In this document: in pieces, positions 6,770-13,853 of the stretch
How the letters are laid out: the number at the start of each line of letters is the position of its first letter
Numbering within the stretch: position 1 is the stretch's first letter
Source: Chloroflexota bacterium
GTDB taxonomy: Bacteria; Chloroflexota; Anaerolineae; CG2-30-64-16
Length of the DNA: 42,951 nt
Assembly (NCBI GenBank): GCA_026389845.1
Contig: JAPLHB010000020.1
Span: forward strand, 1 to 42,951
Direction: 5' to 3'
Notes under the pieces: model-generated
What the model saw: the letters and a program-made list of their open reading frames with translations, nothing else
What the model was told of the DNA's origin: nothing
Databases searched by the model: none
Made by a program: the position numbers and the translations under genes

Positions 6770-9178
6770 CTACGCCATCGCCCCCGACCACACCAACGCG
6801 CTCTCCTGTGGCCCGTGTGGCACGTTGATCCCGCGCACGCGCACCTGATAGCGCCCCGGCGCCGGCTTCGAAAGCACCACCCGCTCGACGTTGTTGAGCC
6901 GATCGGGTTGGCCGCCCGGCCCGCCCGCGTTGCCGTAGTAGATCGCGCCCGACGGGGCGGTGACGACCAGGTCCAGGTCGTTGACCAGGTTGGGGTAGTG
7001 GCCGGCCGCGCTGGGGAAGTCGCTCCACACCAGAGTGAAGGCCAGCGGCACGCCAGGATCGGCTACGGTGACGTAGAAGCGGATACTTTCGCCGGTGTTG
7101 AGACCCTTCTGGTGTTCATACCAGGCGACCTTCATTGGCGTGGCCGGTTTGAGCACGCTCGCCAGGTTCAAGTGCCCCCAGCCCTGGCCGAAGTCGCTGA
7201 TCCGGCCGGCAGACCCGGCGATGCGCGGGTCGGGCTGATACTGCGAGGCGTGAATCAGCGTCGCCTTGATCAGCGCCGCGCTGGGGTTAGCCCGGCGCTT
7301 GATCTGCCGCAGGTATTGGCGCACGACCGCTGCCGCACCCGTGGTCAGCGGCGTCGCCATGCTTGTGCCGCCGTCGAACATGTACTTGTTGCGCGGCCTG
7401 GCGTAGGCGCCCCACCCCTGGACGCTGGAATCGAGCGCCTGCGAGCGCGTGGACGCGATGTTCGTGCCCGGCACGGCCAGATCGGGCTTGATCCGGCCAT
7501 CCTTTGCCGGTCCGCGGCTGCTGAACGCGGCCATGTGGACGGGGTTATCCGAGGGCTTGTCGCTGCGCAAGGGATTCACCGGAAAATCGCTGCCCCAGAG
7601 CTGGCCGTAAGGGAGTTGATAGCCGCCCTGGCTGCGCTGCGACTCGGCCGCGCCGACGGTCAGGCAGTTCTTGGCCGTGCCGGGCGGGGTGATGCTGCCC
7701 TCGTCCACCACCCCGTTGCAATCGCCGTCCATGCCATCGTTGCCGGCCGCAAAAAGGATCAGGAAATCCTTATGCTCCCAAATGAAACGATCCACCGCCT
7801 CGGCGTAGTCGTCGTATGCGCCGGGATCGCCGCCGCCCCAACTGTTGTTGTGGAGGCGCGCACCGGCGTCGTAGGCCTGCTGGAAAACCTGGTGCAGATC
7901 CACCGGCAGCCCGGCCAGACCGTAGGGGGGCGGATAGCGGCGGTTCTGTTTGTAGTATTCCCGTTTATACGTATCCGTGTACTGCAGCGTCTGCTCGACC
8001 GCCTGGAAGACCAGTTTGGCCTCGGCCGCCAGACCGCGAATGGCCGGCTCCCCGGCCGCGACCGCGGTCGAGCCGTTCCCACACACCGAGCCGGCGACGT
8101 GCGTGCCGTGGCCGGAGCGAGCGTCGGCCGACCCGTCGTCGCCGCCGACGTTGGTCACGATGGTAGACCAGTCGGAGGCCACAGGCCAGCTATAGATGGC
8201 AGCCACCCGGCCCGCGAAGTCCGGGTGAATCGTTTCGGGTTTGCCGGTATCCAACCCCGAATCAGCCACCGCGACAATCTCGCCCCGGCCGCTAAGACCT
8301 AACCCCGTAGGGTTGGGCCGGATCACCTCCTCGGCGCCCATCAGCGTGATGGCGACGTTGTTGTAAAGCTGGCGCAGCGTGTAGGCCTCTACCGACCGGA
8401 CGCCGTGCAAGTGCGCGATCTGTTCTACTTTGGCCGCCAAGTCGGGCTGATCGGGCGGGAAGCTGACGGTGATGAGCGTGACGCCCGGCGCATGATCCCC
8501 CGGCGCGCCGCCCAGGTCGCGGATGGCGGGAAGCGCCTGCTCCAGGTCGTCCGGTTCGAAGAACTTGACGGTAAAGGTCGTCGGCACGCGCTCCACGTCG
8601 GGCGCTCGCTCTCCCGCTTCGTCGTGTTCGCCGACGGCCCGGCTGTGCGACAGGAACGGATCGGCCGTAATGCGCTCGGCCAGATCGGGAGCCAGCCGCA
8701 ACTCCGCGCTGTAGTGCCCCACCCAGCGCACGTAGCTGGCCCTGGTCGTCAGCCAGTTGTACGAAGCCTCCTCCAGACCGACGATATAGCCGTAGGGGGG
8801 CGTCGGCTCCTGCAGGGTCGCGCCGTGGGCCTCGATCTGCGCCAGCCACTCCGGCTTGACCGGCCCGACAAATTGCACCAAGTAGTAGTGCGGCCCGGGG
8901 CCGAAGGTTTTCGGCGGCGGCCCGTAGGGAATCACTTTCGCAACGGCCTCACCGAAACCACGCGTTGCCGCCGCCATCGCGACCGGCCGGCCGCGCACTT
9001 GGACCGTTGGCGGCTGCTCGCGAATTTCGATCTCGAAACCCTGTGTCCGCAGGGCGACCACCTGTTCGGCCATGATCTCGGCCAGCACGTAGTCGTCGTA
9101 CTCGGCCAGGAACGTTACGCCCTGTTTCGCCAGTTGCTTGCGCTGGCGTTTGTTGGCGTAGATCAGAACGGTTTGCAT
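6770..9178 (-). CDS. Subtilisin-like S8 serine protease, large, no signal peptide
   Basis: An 802-residue protein. The catalytic triad is visible: D306 (AVADSGLD), H357 (GHGTHVAG) and S606 (GGTSMATP), with the oxyanion-hole N480 (AAGN). Residues 1-295 form a non-catalytic N-terminal region, possibly inhibitor-like, and about 675-802 look like a beta-sandwich (proprotein convertase P-like). Unusually, the N-terminus (MQTVLIYANKRQRKQLAKQG) is neither a signal peptide nor a membrane segment, so the enzyme is either cytosolic or exported by another route. ATG 9178 has GAGGAGGTG upstream. It is divergent from recD2. The target is unknown. Confidence 0.92.
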   Translation of the reverse strand: MQTVLIYANKRQRKQLAKQGVTFLAEYDDYVLAEIMAEQVVALRTQGFEIEIREQPPTVQVRGRPVAMAAATRGFGEAVAKVIPYGPPPKTFGPGPHYYLVQFVGPVKPEWLAQIEAHGATLQEPTPPYGYIVGLEEASYNWLTTRASYVRWVGHYSAELRLAPDLAERITADPFLSHSRAVGEHDEAGERAPDVERVPTTFTVKFFEPDDLEQALPAIRDLGGAPGDHAPGVTLITVSFPPDQPDLAAKVEQIAHLHGVRSVEAYTLRQLYNNVAITLMGAEEVIRPNPTGLGLSGRGEIVAVADSGLDTGKPETIHPDFAGRVAAIYSWPVASDWSTIVTNVGGDDGSADARSGHGTHVAGSVCGNGSTAVAAGEPAIRGLAAEAKLVFQAVEQTLQYTDTYKREYYKQNRRYPPPYGLAGLPVDLHQVFQQAYDAGARLHNNSWGGGDPGAYDDYAEAVDRFIWEHKDFLILFAAGNDGMDGDCNGVVDEGSITPPGTAKNCLTVGAAESQRSQGGYQLPYGQLWGSDFPVNPLRSDKPSDNPVHMAAFSSRGPAKDGRIKPDLAVPGTNIASTRSQALDSSVQGWGAYARPRNKYMFDGGTSMATPLTTGAAAVVRQYLRQIKRRANPSAALIKATLIHASQYQPDPRIAGSAGRISDFGQGWGHLNLASVLKPATPMKVAWYEHQKGLNTGESIRFYVTVADPGVPLAFTLVWSDFPSAAGHYPNLVNDLDLVVTAPSGAIYYGNAGGPGGQPDRLNNVERVVLSKPAPGRYQVRVRGINVPHGPQESALVWSGAMA

Positions 9179-9202
9179 GATCGCACCTCCTCGAATGCTG
9201 CT

Positions 9203-9208
9203 ATTATA
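9203..9208 (-). promoter_or_regulatory. -10 element of the protease gene
   Basis: TATAAT on the minus strand, 24 nt before the start codon; no good -35 box is seen. Confidence 0.5.
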
Positions 9209-9247
9209 CCATGCTCGCGCAAAAGGCCCCAGGACTTCCCCTTTGTG

Positions 9248-9276
9248 TTTGCACCAGCCGGGCACTCTGGTACAAT
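9248..9276 (+). promoter_or_regulatory. Promoter of recD2
   Basis: TTTGCA (9248-9253), 17 bp, TACAAT (9271-9276). Transcription would start about 9283, giving a very short leader with GAGGAG before ATG 9293. Confidence 0.6.
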
Positions 9277-9292
9277 AGGGTCGAGGAGAGCC

Positions 9293-11593
9293 ATGCCGGA
9301 CATCCTGCGCGGCATCATCGAACGGATCACCTTCCACAACGAGGAGAACGGCTACACCGTCGCCCAATTGCAGCCGGACGGCGCGGCCTACATGGTCGCG
9401 GTCATCGGTAACATGTTGGGCATCAACGCGGGCGAGTCGGTGGAGATGCGCGGCACGTGGACCAGCCATCCGCAGTACGGCCGCCAGTTCAAGGCCGACA
9501 CGGTGAAGACCGTCCTGCCCGCGACCATCGCGGGGTTGGAGAAATACCTGGGCAGCGGCCTGATCAAGGGGGTTGGCCCGGTGACGGCCAAGCGCATCGT
9601 GCGCAAGTTTGGGCTAGAGACCCTGCGCGTCATTGAAGAGACGCCCGCGCGGCTGCACGAAGTCCTGGGCGTGGGGCCGAAGCGGGTCGCAATCATCACC
9701 CGCGCCTGGGCCGAGCAGCAGAAGATCAAAGAGGTGATGCTCTTTCTGCAAAGCCACAATGTCTCCACCGGGCTGGCAGTCAAGATCTACAAACAGTACG
9801 GCGACGATGCGATCAGTGTGGTGAAGAGCGATCCCTACCGGCTGGCGCGCGACATTTACGGCATCGGGTTCATCACCGCGGACAAGATCGCGCGCGAGCT
9901 GGGGATCGCGGCCGACGCGCCGGAGCGGGTGGCCGCGGGCGTGGCCTACGTCCTCAGCCAGGCGGCGGACGAGGGCAACGTCTACCTGCCGTCTGCTGAG
10001 CTGACCGACCGGGCGGCCGAGCTGTTGGGGGTCAAGCCTGACCTGGTGCAAGAAGGCATCGTCGCGCTACGCGAGTCCGAGCAGGTGTGGGTGGAAGGTG
10101 GGGACGTGCCAGGCACCTCGCAGGTGCCTGGCACGTTGGCGCTGGCCGAGGAGCGCCCCGTCTACCTCATCCCCTTCTACCGTGGCGAGATCGGCGTGGC
10201 GAACCGGCTGCGCCGGCTGGCCGAGGCGGCCAATGACCGGCTGCCAACCTTCCGCAGCTTCGACTGGCCGGCCGCGTTCGCCGCGCTCCAGGCCCAGACC
10301 CACCTGCCGCTGACCCCGCGGCAGCAGGACGCGGTGCAGGCCGCGCTGACGCACCGCGTCACCGTGCTCACCGGCGGCCCGGGCACAGGCAAGACAACCA
10401 CGGTGCGGACGATCATCCGCCTGGCCGAAGCCGCGGGCGCGAAGACCGTGCTTGCCTCGCCTACCGGTCGCGCGGCCAAACGGCTCAGCGAGGCGGCCGG
10501 CCGCCCCGCTAAGACGATCCACCGGCTGCTGGAGGTCAAACCGGCCGAGGGCTTCGCGTTCACCCGCAACGAGGAGAATCCGCTGGAGGCCGATCTGGTG
10601 ATCGTGGATGAAGCCTCCATGCTCGATCTGCTGCTGACCAACCACCTGTTGAAGGCCATCCCGCCCGGCGCACACCTGCTGCTGGTGGGCGACATAGACC
10701 AACTGCCCAGCGTGGGCGCGGGGAACGTGTTACAGGATGTGATCGAGGCGGTGGAGGCGGAGGAGAAGGCTAAGGCTGAGGATAAGGCTAAGACCGGCTC
10801 GACCTCAACCTCAACCTCGACCTTAACCTCAGCCCCAACCTCGGCCGTCGTCCGCCTCGACATGATCTTCCGCCAGCCGGAGGGCAGCTACATCATCACC
10901 AACGCGCACCGGATCAACCACGGCCAGATGCCGGCGCTGGATAACCGCAACGCCCGCGACTTCTTCCTGTTCAAGGAGGAAGACCCGGAGAAGGCCGCGG
11001 CGTTGATCGCGGAGCTGGTGCAGGAGCGTATCCCGCGTAAGTTCGGCCTCGGCAGCGACGACATCCAGGTACTCAGCCCGATGCACCGCGGCGAGGCGGG
11101 CGTGAGCAGCCTCAACACGCGGCTCCAGGCGTCCCTCAATCCGCCGGCGCCGGGCAAGGCAGAGCGCATGGTCGGCGGTCGCGTGTTTCGCGAGGGCGAC
11201 CGGGTGATGCAGATTCGCAACAACTACGACAAGGACGTCTTCAACGGCGACATGGGCCGGATCACGGCCATTGACCTGGAAGAGCAGACCGTCGCGGTAC
11301 GGATGGACGACCGGAGCGTCAGTTACGACTTCCTGGAGCTGGACGAGCTGGTGCATGCCTACGCGGTCAGCATCCACAAATCGCAGGGCAGCGAGTTCCC
11401 CGCAGTGGTCGTGCCGCTGCTGGCGTCGCATTACATGATGCTCCAGCGCAACCTGCTCTACACCGCCGTCACCCGCGCCAGGCGGCTGGTCGTCCTGGTC
11501 GGCACGGAACGGGCTATCGCGATCGCGGTGCGGAACGACAAGGCGAAGGAGCGGTATTCGGGATTGGCGGAGAGGCTGGGACGTGGTGCGTAG
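9293..11593 (+). CDS. recD2: RecD2-type ATP-dependent DNA helicase
   Basis: A 766-residue SF1 helicase. An N-terminal OB-like domain and helix-hairpin-helix region precede the motor: Walker A GGPGTGKTTT near residue 361, Walker B 'LVIVDEASM' near 438, and the C-terminal 'AYAVSIHKSQGSEFPAVVVPL' and 'NLLYTAVTRAR' motifs. RecD2 is a 5'-3' helicase in repair and replication-fork processing. Two segments are unlike other members: residues 271-281 come from an in-frame palindromic repeat, and about 483-522 are a Lys/Ala/Glu then Ser/Thr low-complexity insert just after the Walker B domain. The stop codon lies in a heptanucleotide repeat. The real start is 9293; the upstream in-frame extension is a shadow of the protease. 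Confidence 0.96.
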   Translation: MPDILRGIIERITFHNEENGYTVAQLQPDGAAYMVAVIGNMLGINAGESVEMRGTWTSHPQYGRQFKADTVKTVLPATIAGLEKYLGSGLIKGVGPVTAKRIVRKFGLETLRVIEETPARLHEVLGVGPKRVAIITRAWAEQQKIKEVMLFLQSHNVSTGLAVKIYKQYGDDAISVVKSDPYRLARDIYGIGFITADKIARELGIAADAPERVAAGVAYVLSQAADEGNVYLPSAELTDRAAELLGVKPDLVQEGIVALRESEQVWVEGGDVPGTSQVPGTLALAEERPVYLIPFYRGEIGVANRLRRLAEAANDRLPTFRSFDWPAAFAALQAQTHLPLTPRQQDAVQAALTHRVTVLTGGPGTGKTTTVRTIIRLAEAAGAKTVLASPTGRAAKRLSEAAGRPAKTIHRLLEVKPAEGFAFTRNEENPLEADLVIVDEASMLDLLLTNHLLKAIPPGAHLLLVGDIDQLPSVGAGNVLQDVIEAVEAEEKAKAEDKAKTGSTSTSTSTLTSAPTSAVVRLDMIFRQPEGSYIITNAHRINHGQMPALDNRNARDFFLFKEEDPEKAAALIAELVQERIPRKFGLGSDDIQVLSPMHRGEAGVSSLNTRLQASLNPPAPGKAERMVGGRVFREGDRVMQIRNNYDKDVFNGDMGRITAIDLEEQTVAVRMDDRSVSYDFLELDELVHAYAVSIHKSQGSEFPAVVVPLLASHYMMLQRNLLYTAVTRARRLVVLVGTERAIAIAVRNDKAKERYSGLAERLGRGA
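10104..10136. repeat. Palindromic element inside recD2
   Basis: Perfect 15-bp arms (ACGTGCCAGGCACCT and its complement) around a 3-nt loop, 33 bp in total, read in frame as DVPGTSQVPGT. A close twin lies between genes at 26839-26873. Confidence 0.85.
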
Positions 11594-11740
11594 TGCGTGG
11601 TGCGTAGTGCGTGCTGCGTACTGCGTAAAACTCGCCGGGCAGGGATTACGCAACACGCAACACGCAGCACGTAACACGCAGCACGTAACACGCAGCACGT
11701 AACACGCAGCACGTAGTACGCAGCACGCTTTCCATGCCCG
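11583..11740. repeat. Inverted heptanucleotide repeat tract after recD2
   Basis: TAGTGCG/TGGTGCG units (11583-11627), then a spacer, then ACGCAAC/ACGCAGC/ACGTAAC units (11646-11728), i.e. the same family in opposite orientation. CGCCGGGCA (11632-11640) and TGCCCGGC (11732-11739) bracket the second half. The tract fills the whole gap to the next gene and contains the recD2 stop codon. Confidence 0.8.
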
Positions 11741-11768
11741 GCAAGCATCTCGCTAACGGAGGTATCCC

Positions 11769-12329
11769 ATGCCCATCATCACTTTATCTCGCGAACTCGG
11801 CAGCCGCGGGGATGAGATCGCCGTGGCGGTGACCGAGCGGTTGGGGCTGCGGCTGGTGGGCCGCGAGCTGCTCAATCGGGCAGCGCGGCAGGCCGGCGCG
11901 CCCGAGGTGGCGCTGGCCGAGATTGACGAGCTGGGACTGCTGGGCGTCAAGCCATCGGCCAGGGCGCTCCGGCTTTACCGGCAGACCGTCGAGACGATCA
12001 TCTACGAGATGGCCGAGGCAGGGAATCTGCTGCTGGTGGGCCGCGGCGGACAGGTGGCGCTGCGGGAGCGGCCGGGCGTGCTCCACGTGCGGGTCAGCGC
12101 GCCGCGGGAGCAACGGGTGGCCCAAGTGCAGACGCGCTGCGGTGTGCCGGCCGAGGTCGCCGCGGCCCGCGTGGACGCGTCCGACCGGGCCCGTGCCGGC
12201 TATCTGCGGCGGCAATACGGCGTTCGCTGGGACGATTCGGCGCTTTACGATCTGGTGTTGAACACCAGCCACCTGGGCGCGGAGACCGCGGTCGAGATCA
12301 TCTGCCTGGCCGCTTCGGGGTGTGCATGA
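11769..12329 (+). CDS. Cytidylate kinase-like protein
   Basis: A 186-residue P-loop-fold protein of the cytidylate-kinase-like family (opening 'PIITLSRELGSRGDEIA', later 'LLVGRGGQVALRERPGVLHVRVSAP' and a C-terminal 'YLRRQYGVRWDDSALYDLVLNTS'). The classic GxxxxGK[ST] loop is replaced by RELGSRGDEIA, which is usual in this subfamily. Substrate is unknown, although a (deoxy)nucleotide is likely given hpt nearby. ATG 11769 has GGAGG upstream. It overlaps the next gene by ATGA, so the two are probably coupled. Confidence 0.85.
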   Translation: MPIITLSRELGSRGDEIAVAVTERLGLRLVGRELLNRAARQAGAPEVALAEIDELGLLGVKPSARALRLYRQTVETIIYEMAEAGNLLLVGRGGQVALRERPGVLHVRVSAPREQRVAQVQTRCGVPAEVAAARVDASDRARAGYLRRQYGVRWDDSALYDLVLNTSHLGAETAVEIICLAASGCA

Positions 12330-12685
12330 TGACCGACGTCCCACCGCCCTTCTCGCACCCGGTCGAGGCCGAATTCGCGGCCATTCTCGACTTTTACGGC
12401 GTCCCCTGGCAATACGAGCCAGCCACCTTCGTGCTGGAGCGCGACGCGCATGATAACGTGACCAAGGCGTTCGCCCCCGATTTCTACCTGCCCGATCAAG
12501 ACCTCTTCGTCGAGTTGACCACCATGCTGCCCAATCAAATCCGGCACAAAAACCGGAAGCTCCGCCGCCTGCGGGAGCTTTATCCAGAGATCAACGTCAA
12601 GCTCTTCAAGCGCGGCGACATCCGGTCGCTGCTGCTCAAGTTCGGGGTGGAAGACTACCCCGATATGCTGCACAACCAACTGTAG
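12326..12685 (+). CDS. Small PD-(D/E)XK-nuclease-like protein
   Basis: A 119-residue protein. A helix with E14 in a 'VEAEFAAILDFYGVPWQYEP' context, then 'FAPDFYLPDQDLFVELTTM', resemble the PD-(D/E)XK fold of VSR/restriction-like nucleases, with the last catalytic position reading E-L-T instead of E-x-K. The remainder is basic ('RHKNRKLRRLRELYP'). The start ATG 12326 overlaps the previous stop (ATGA). Its place between a nucleotide kinase-like gene and hpt is what I would expect of a conserved Chloroflexota block, but the function is not known. Confidence 0.65.
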   Translation: MMTDVPPPFSHPVEAEFAAILDFYGVPWQYEPATFVLERDAHDNVTKAFAPDFYLPDQDLFVELTTMLPNQIRHKNRKLRRLRELYPEINVKLFKRGDIRSLLLKFGVEDYPDMLHNQL

Positions 12686-12693
12686 GAGTCTGA

Positions 12694-13278
12694 ATGGAAA
12701 CTGTCCCCACCTCACCCCTCCAACGCGCGCAGGGAGACCTGATGCGTGGCATCGGAAAGGTGCTTTTCACTGAGGCGGAAATCCGCCGCCGCGTAGCCGA
12801 GCTGGGCGAGCAGATCAGCAGCGATTACGCCGGCCTCGATCCGCTGCTGGTGGGTGTGCTGAAAGGGGTCGCGTTTTTCATGAGCGACCTGCTGCGCGCG
12901 ATCACCATTCCCGTGCGCATGGACTTCATGGCGATCTCGCGCTATGCGCCGGGGCAGGGCAAGGGGCCGGTGCGGCTGGTTAAAGACCTGGACCAACCGG
13001 TGGAGGGCCAACACCTGATCTTCGTGGAGGATGTGGTGGACACCGGCCTGACCCTGGGCTATCTGCTGCGTACGCTGCGGGCGCGTGGTCCGGCCAGCCT
13101 GGAGGTGTGCGCCCTGTTCGACAAGACCGAGCACCGGCTGGCGAAGGTGCCGATCAAATACCGGGGCTTCGATCTGCCCGACCGGTTCGTCGTCGGCTAT
13201 GGGCTGGATTACCGGGAGGAATATCGCCACCTGCCGTTCGTGGGCGAGCTGCGGCCGGAGGTGTTGGGGCTTGCGTAG
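12694..13278 (+). CDS. hpt: Hypoxanthine phosphoribosyltransferase
   Basis: A 194-residue type I phosphoribosyltransferase. The PRPP-binding motif LIFVEDVVDTGLTL is present, preceded by 'VGVLKGVAFFMSDLL' and followed by 'FVVGYGLDYREEYRHLPFVGEL', all typical of Hpt. It salvages hypoxanthine (and guanine) to IMP/GMP using PRPP. Either ATG 12694 (AGGAG upstream) or ATG 12742 (AGGGAG upstream) could be the start; the latter gives a length nearer the family norm. The stop TAG at 13276-13278 lies in the first copy of the 125-bp repeat. Confidence 0.93.
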   Translation: METVPTSPLQRAQGDLMRGIGKVLFTEAEIRRRVAELGEQISSDYAGLDPLLVGVLKGVAFFMSDLLRAITIPVRMDFMAISRYAPGQGKGPVRLVKDLDQPVEGQHLIFVEDVVDTGLTLGYLLRTLRARGPASLEVCALFDKTEHRLAKVPIKYRGFDLPDRFVVGYGLDYREEYRHLPFVGELRPEVLGLA

Positions 13279-13655
13279 GGGCGGGTTTGCCATCGTGGCC
13301 CCGAACCTGGCTTGCACGCACGGAATCGGCGTCACGGCGAACGGTACATCAGCGCACAGAAAACCCGCCCTCCGGGGCGACATGTGCGCCGCGCGATGCG
13401 TAGGGGCGGGTTTGCCATCGTGATCCCGAACCTGGCTTGCACGCACGGAATCGGCGTCACGGCGAACGGGACATCAGCGCACGGCAAACCCGCCCGCCGG
13501 GGCGACATGTGCGCCGCGCGATGCGTAGGGGCGGGTTTGCCATCGTGGCCCCGAACCGGGCTTGCACGCACGGAATCGGCCTCACGGCGAACGGTACATC
13601 AGCGCACGGAAAACCCGCCCGCCGGGGCGACATGGGCGCCGCGCCCGACCGGGGG
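13273..13655. repeat. 125-bp tandem repeats (three copies)
   Basis: Copies begin with GCGTAGGGGCGGGTTTGCC at 13273, 13398 and 13523, exactly 125 bp apart, and a fourth diverged partial copy follows from about 13648. Each unit also holds the reverse motif (AAACCCGCCC) near its middle. The period is not a multiple of three and stop codons occur in the frames, so these are not protein repeats. Confidence 0.9.
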
Positions 13656-13853
13656 CGGGTTTTCCGCCGTTGACCCGGTATCGCCGGAATGAACGTGCGT
13701 GGTTGGCGGTGGTCGCGCCGTCAAACGGGGGAAACCCGCCCCTACGACCCGCTCGCGCGGATGGGGGCGGGTTTTCTGTTGTTGATAGGATCTCGCCGTG
13801 CAAGCATGGCCCGACGCGCCACAGGTTCGCCGGTGATGCGAAGAAACCCGCCC
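13656..13853. other. Repeat-derived spacer with inverted GTAGGGGCGGGTTT copies
   Basis: No gene seen. AAACCCGCCCCTAC occurs at 13732-13745 and 13844-13857, the reverse complement of the motif that opens each 125-bp unit. GGGGGCGGGTTTTC variants are present at about 13650 and 13765. Confidence 0.7.

Noticed and set aside
8405..9292. In-frame extension upstream of recD2
   Set aside because: It runs antisense through the protease gene, and RecD2 homology begins at 9293.
13312..13692. Plus-strand frames over the 125-bp repeats
   Set aside because: 125 bp is not a multiple of 3 and the peptides change frame from copy to copy.
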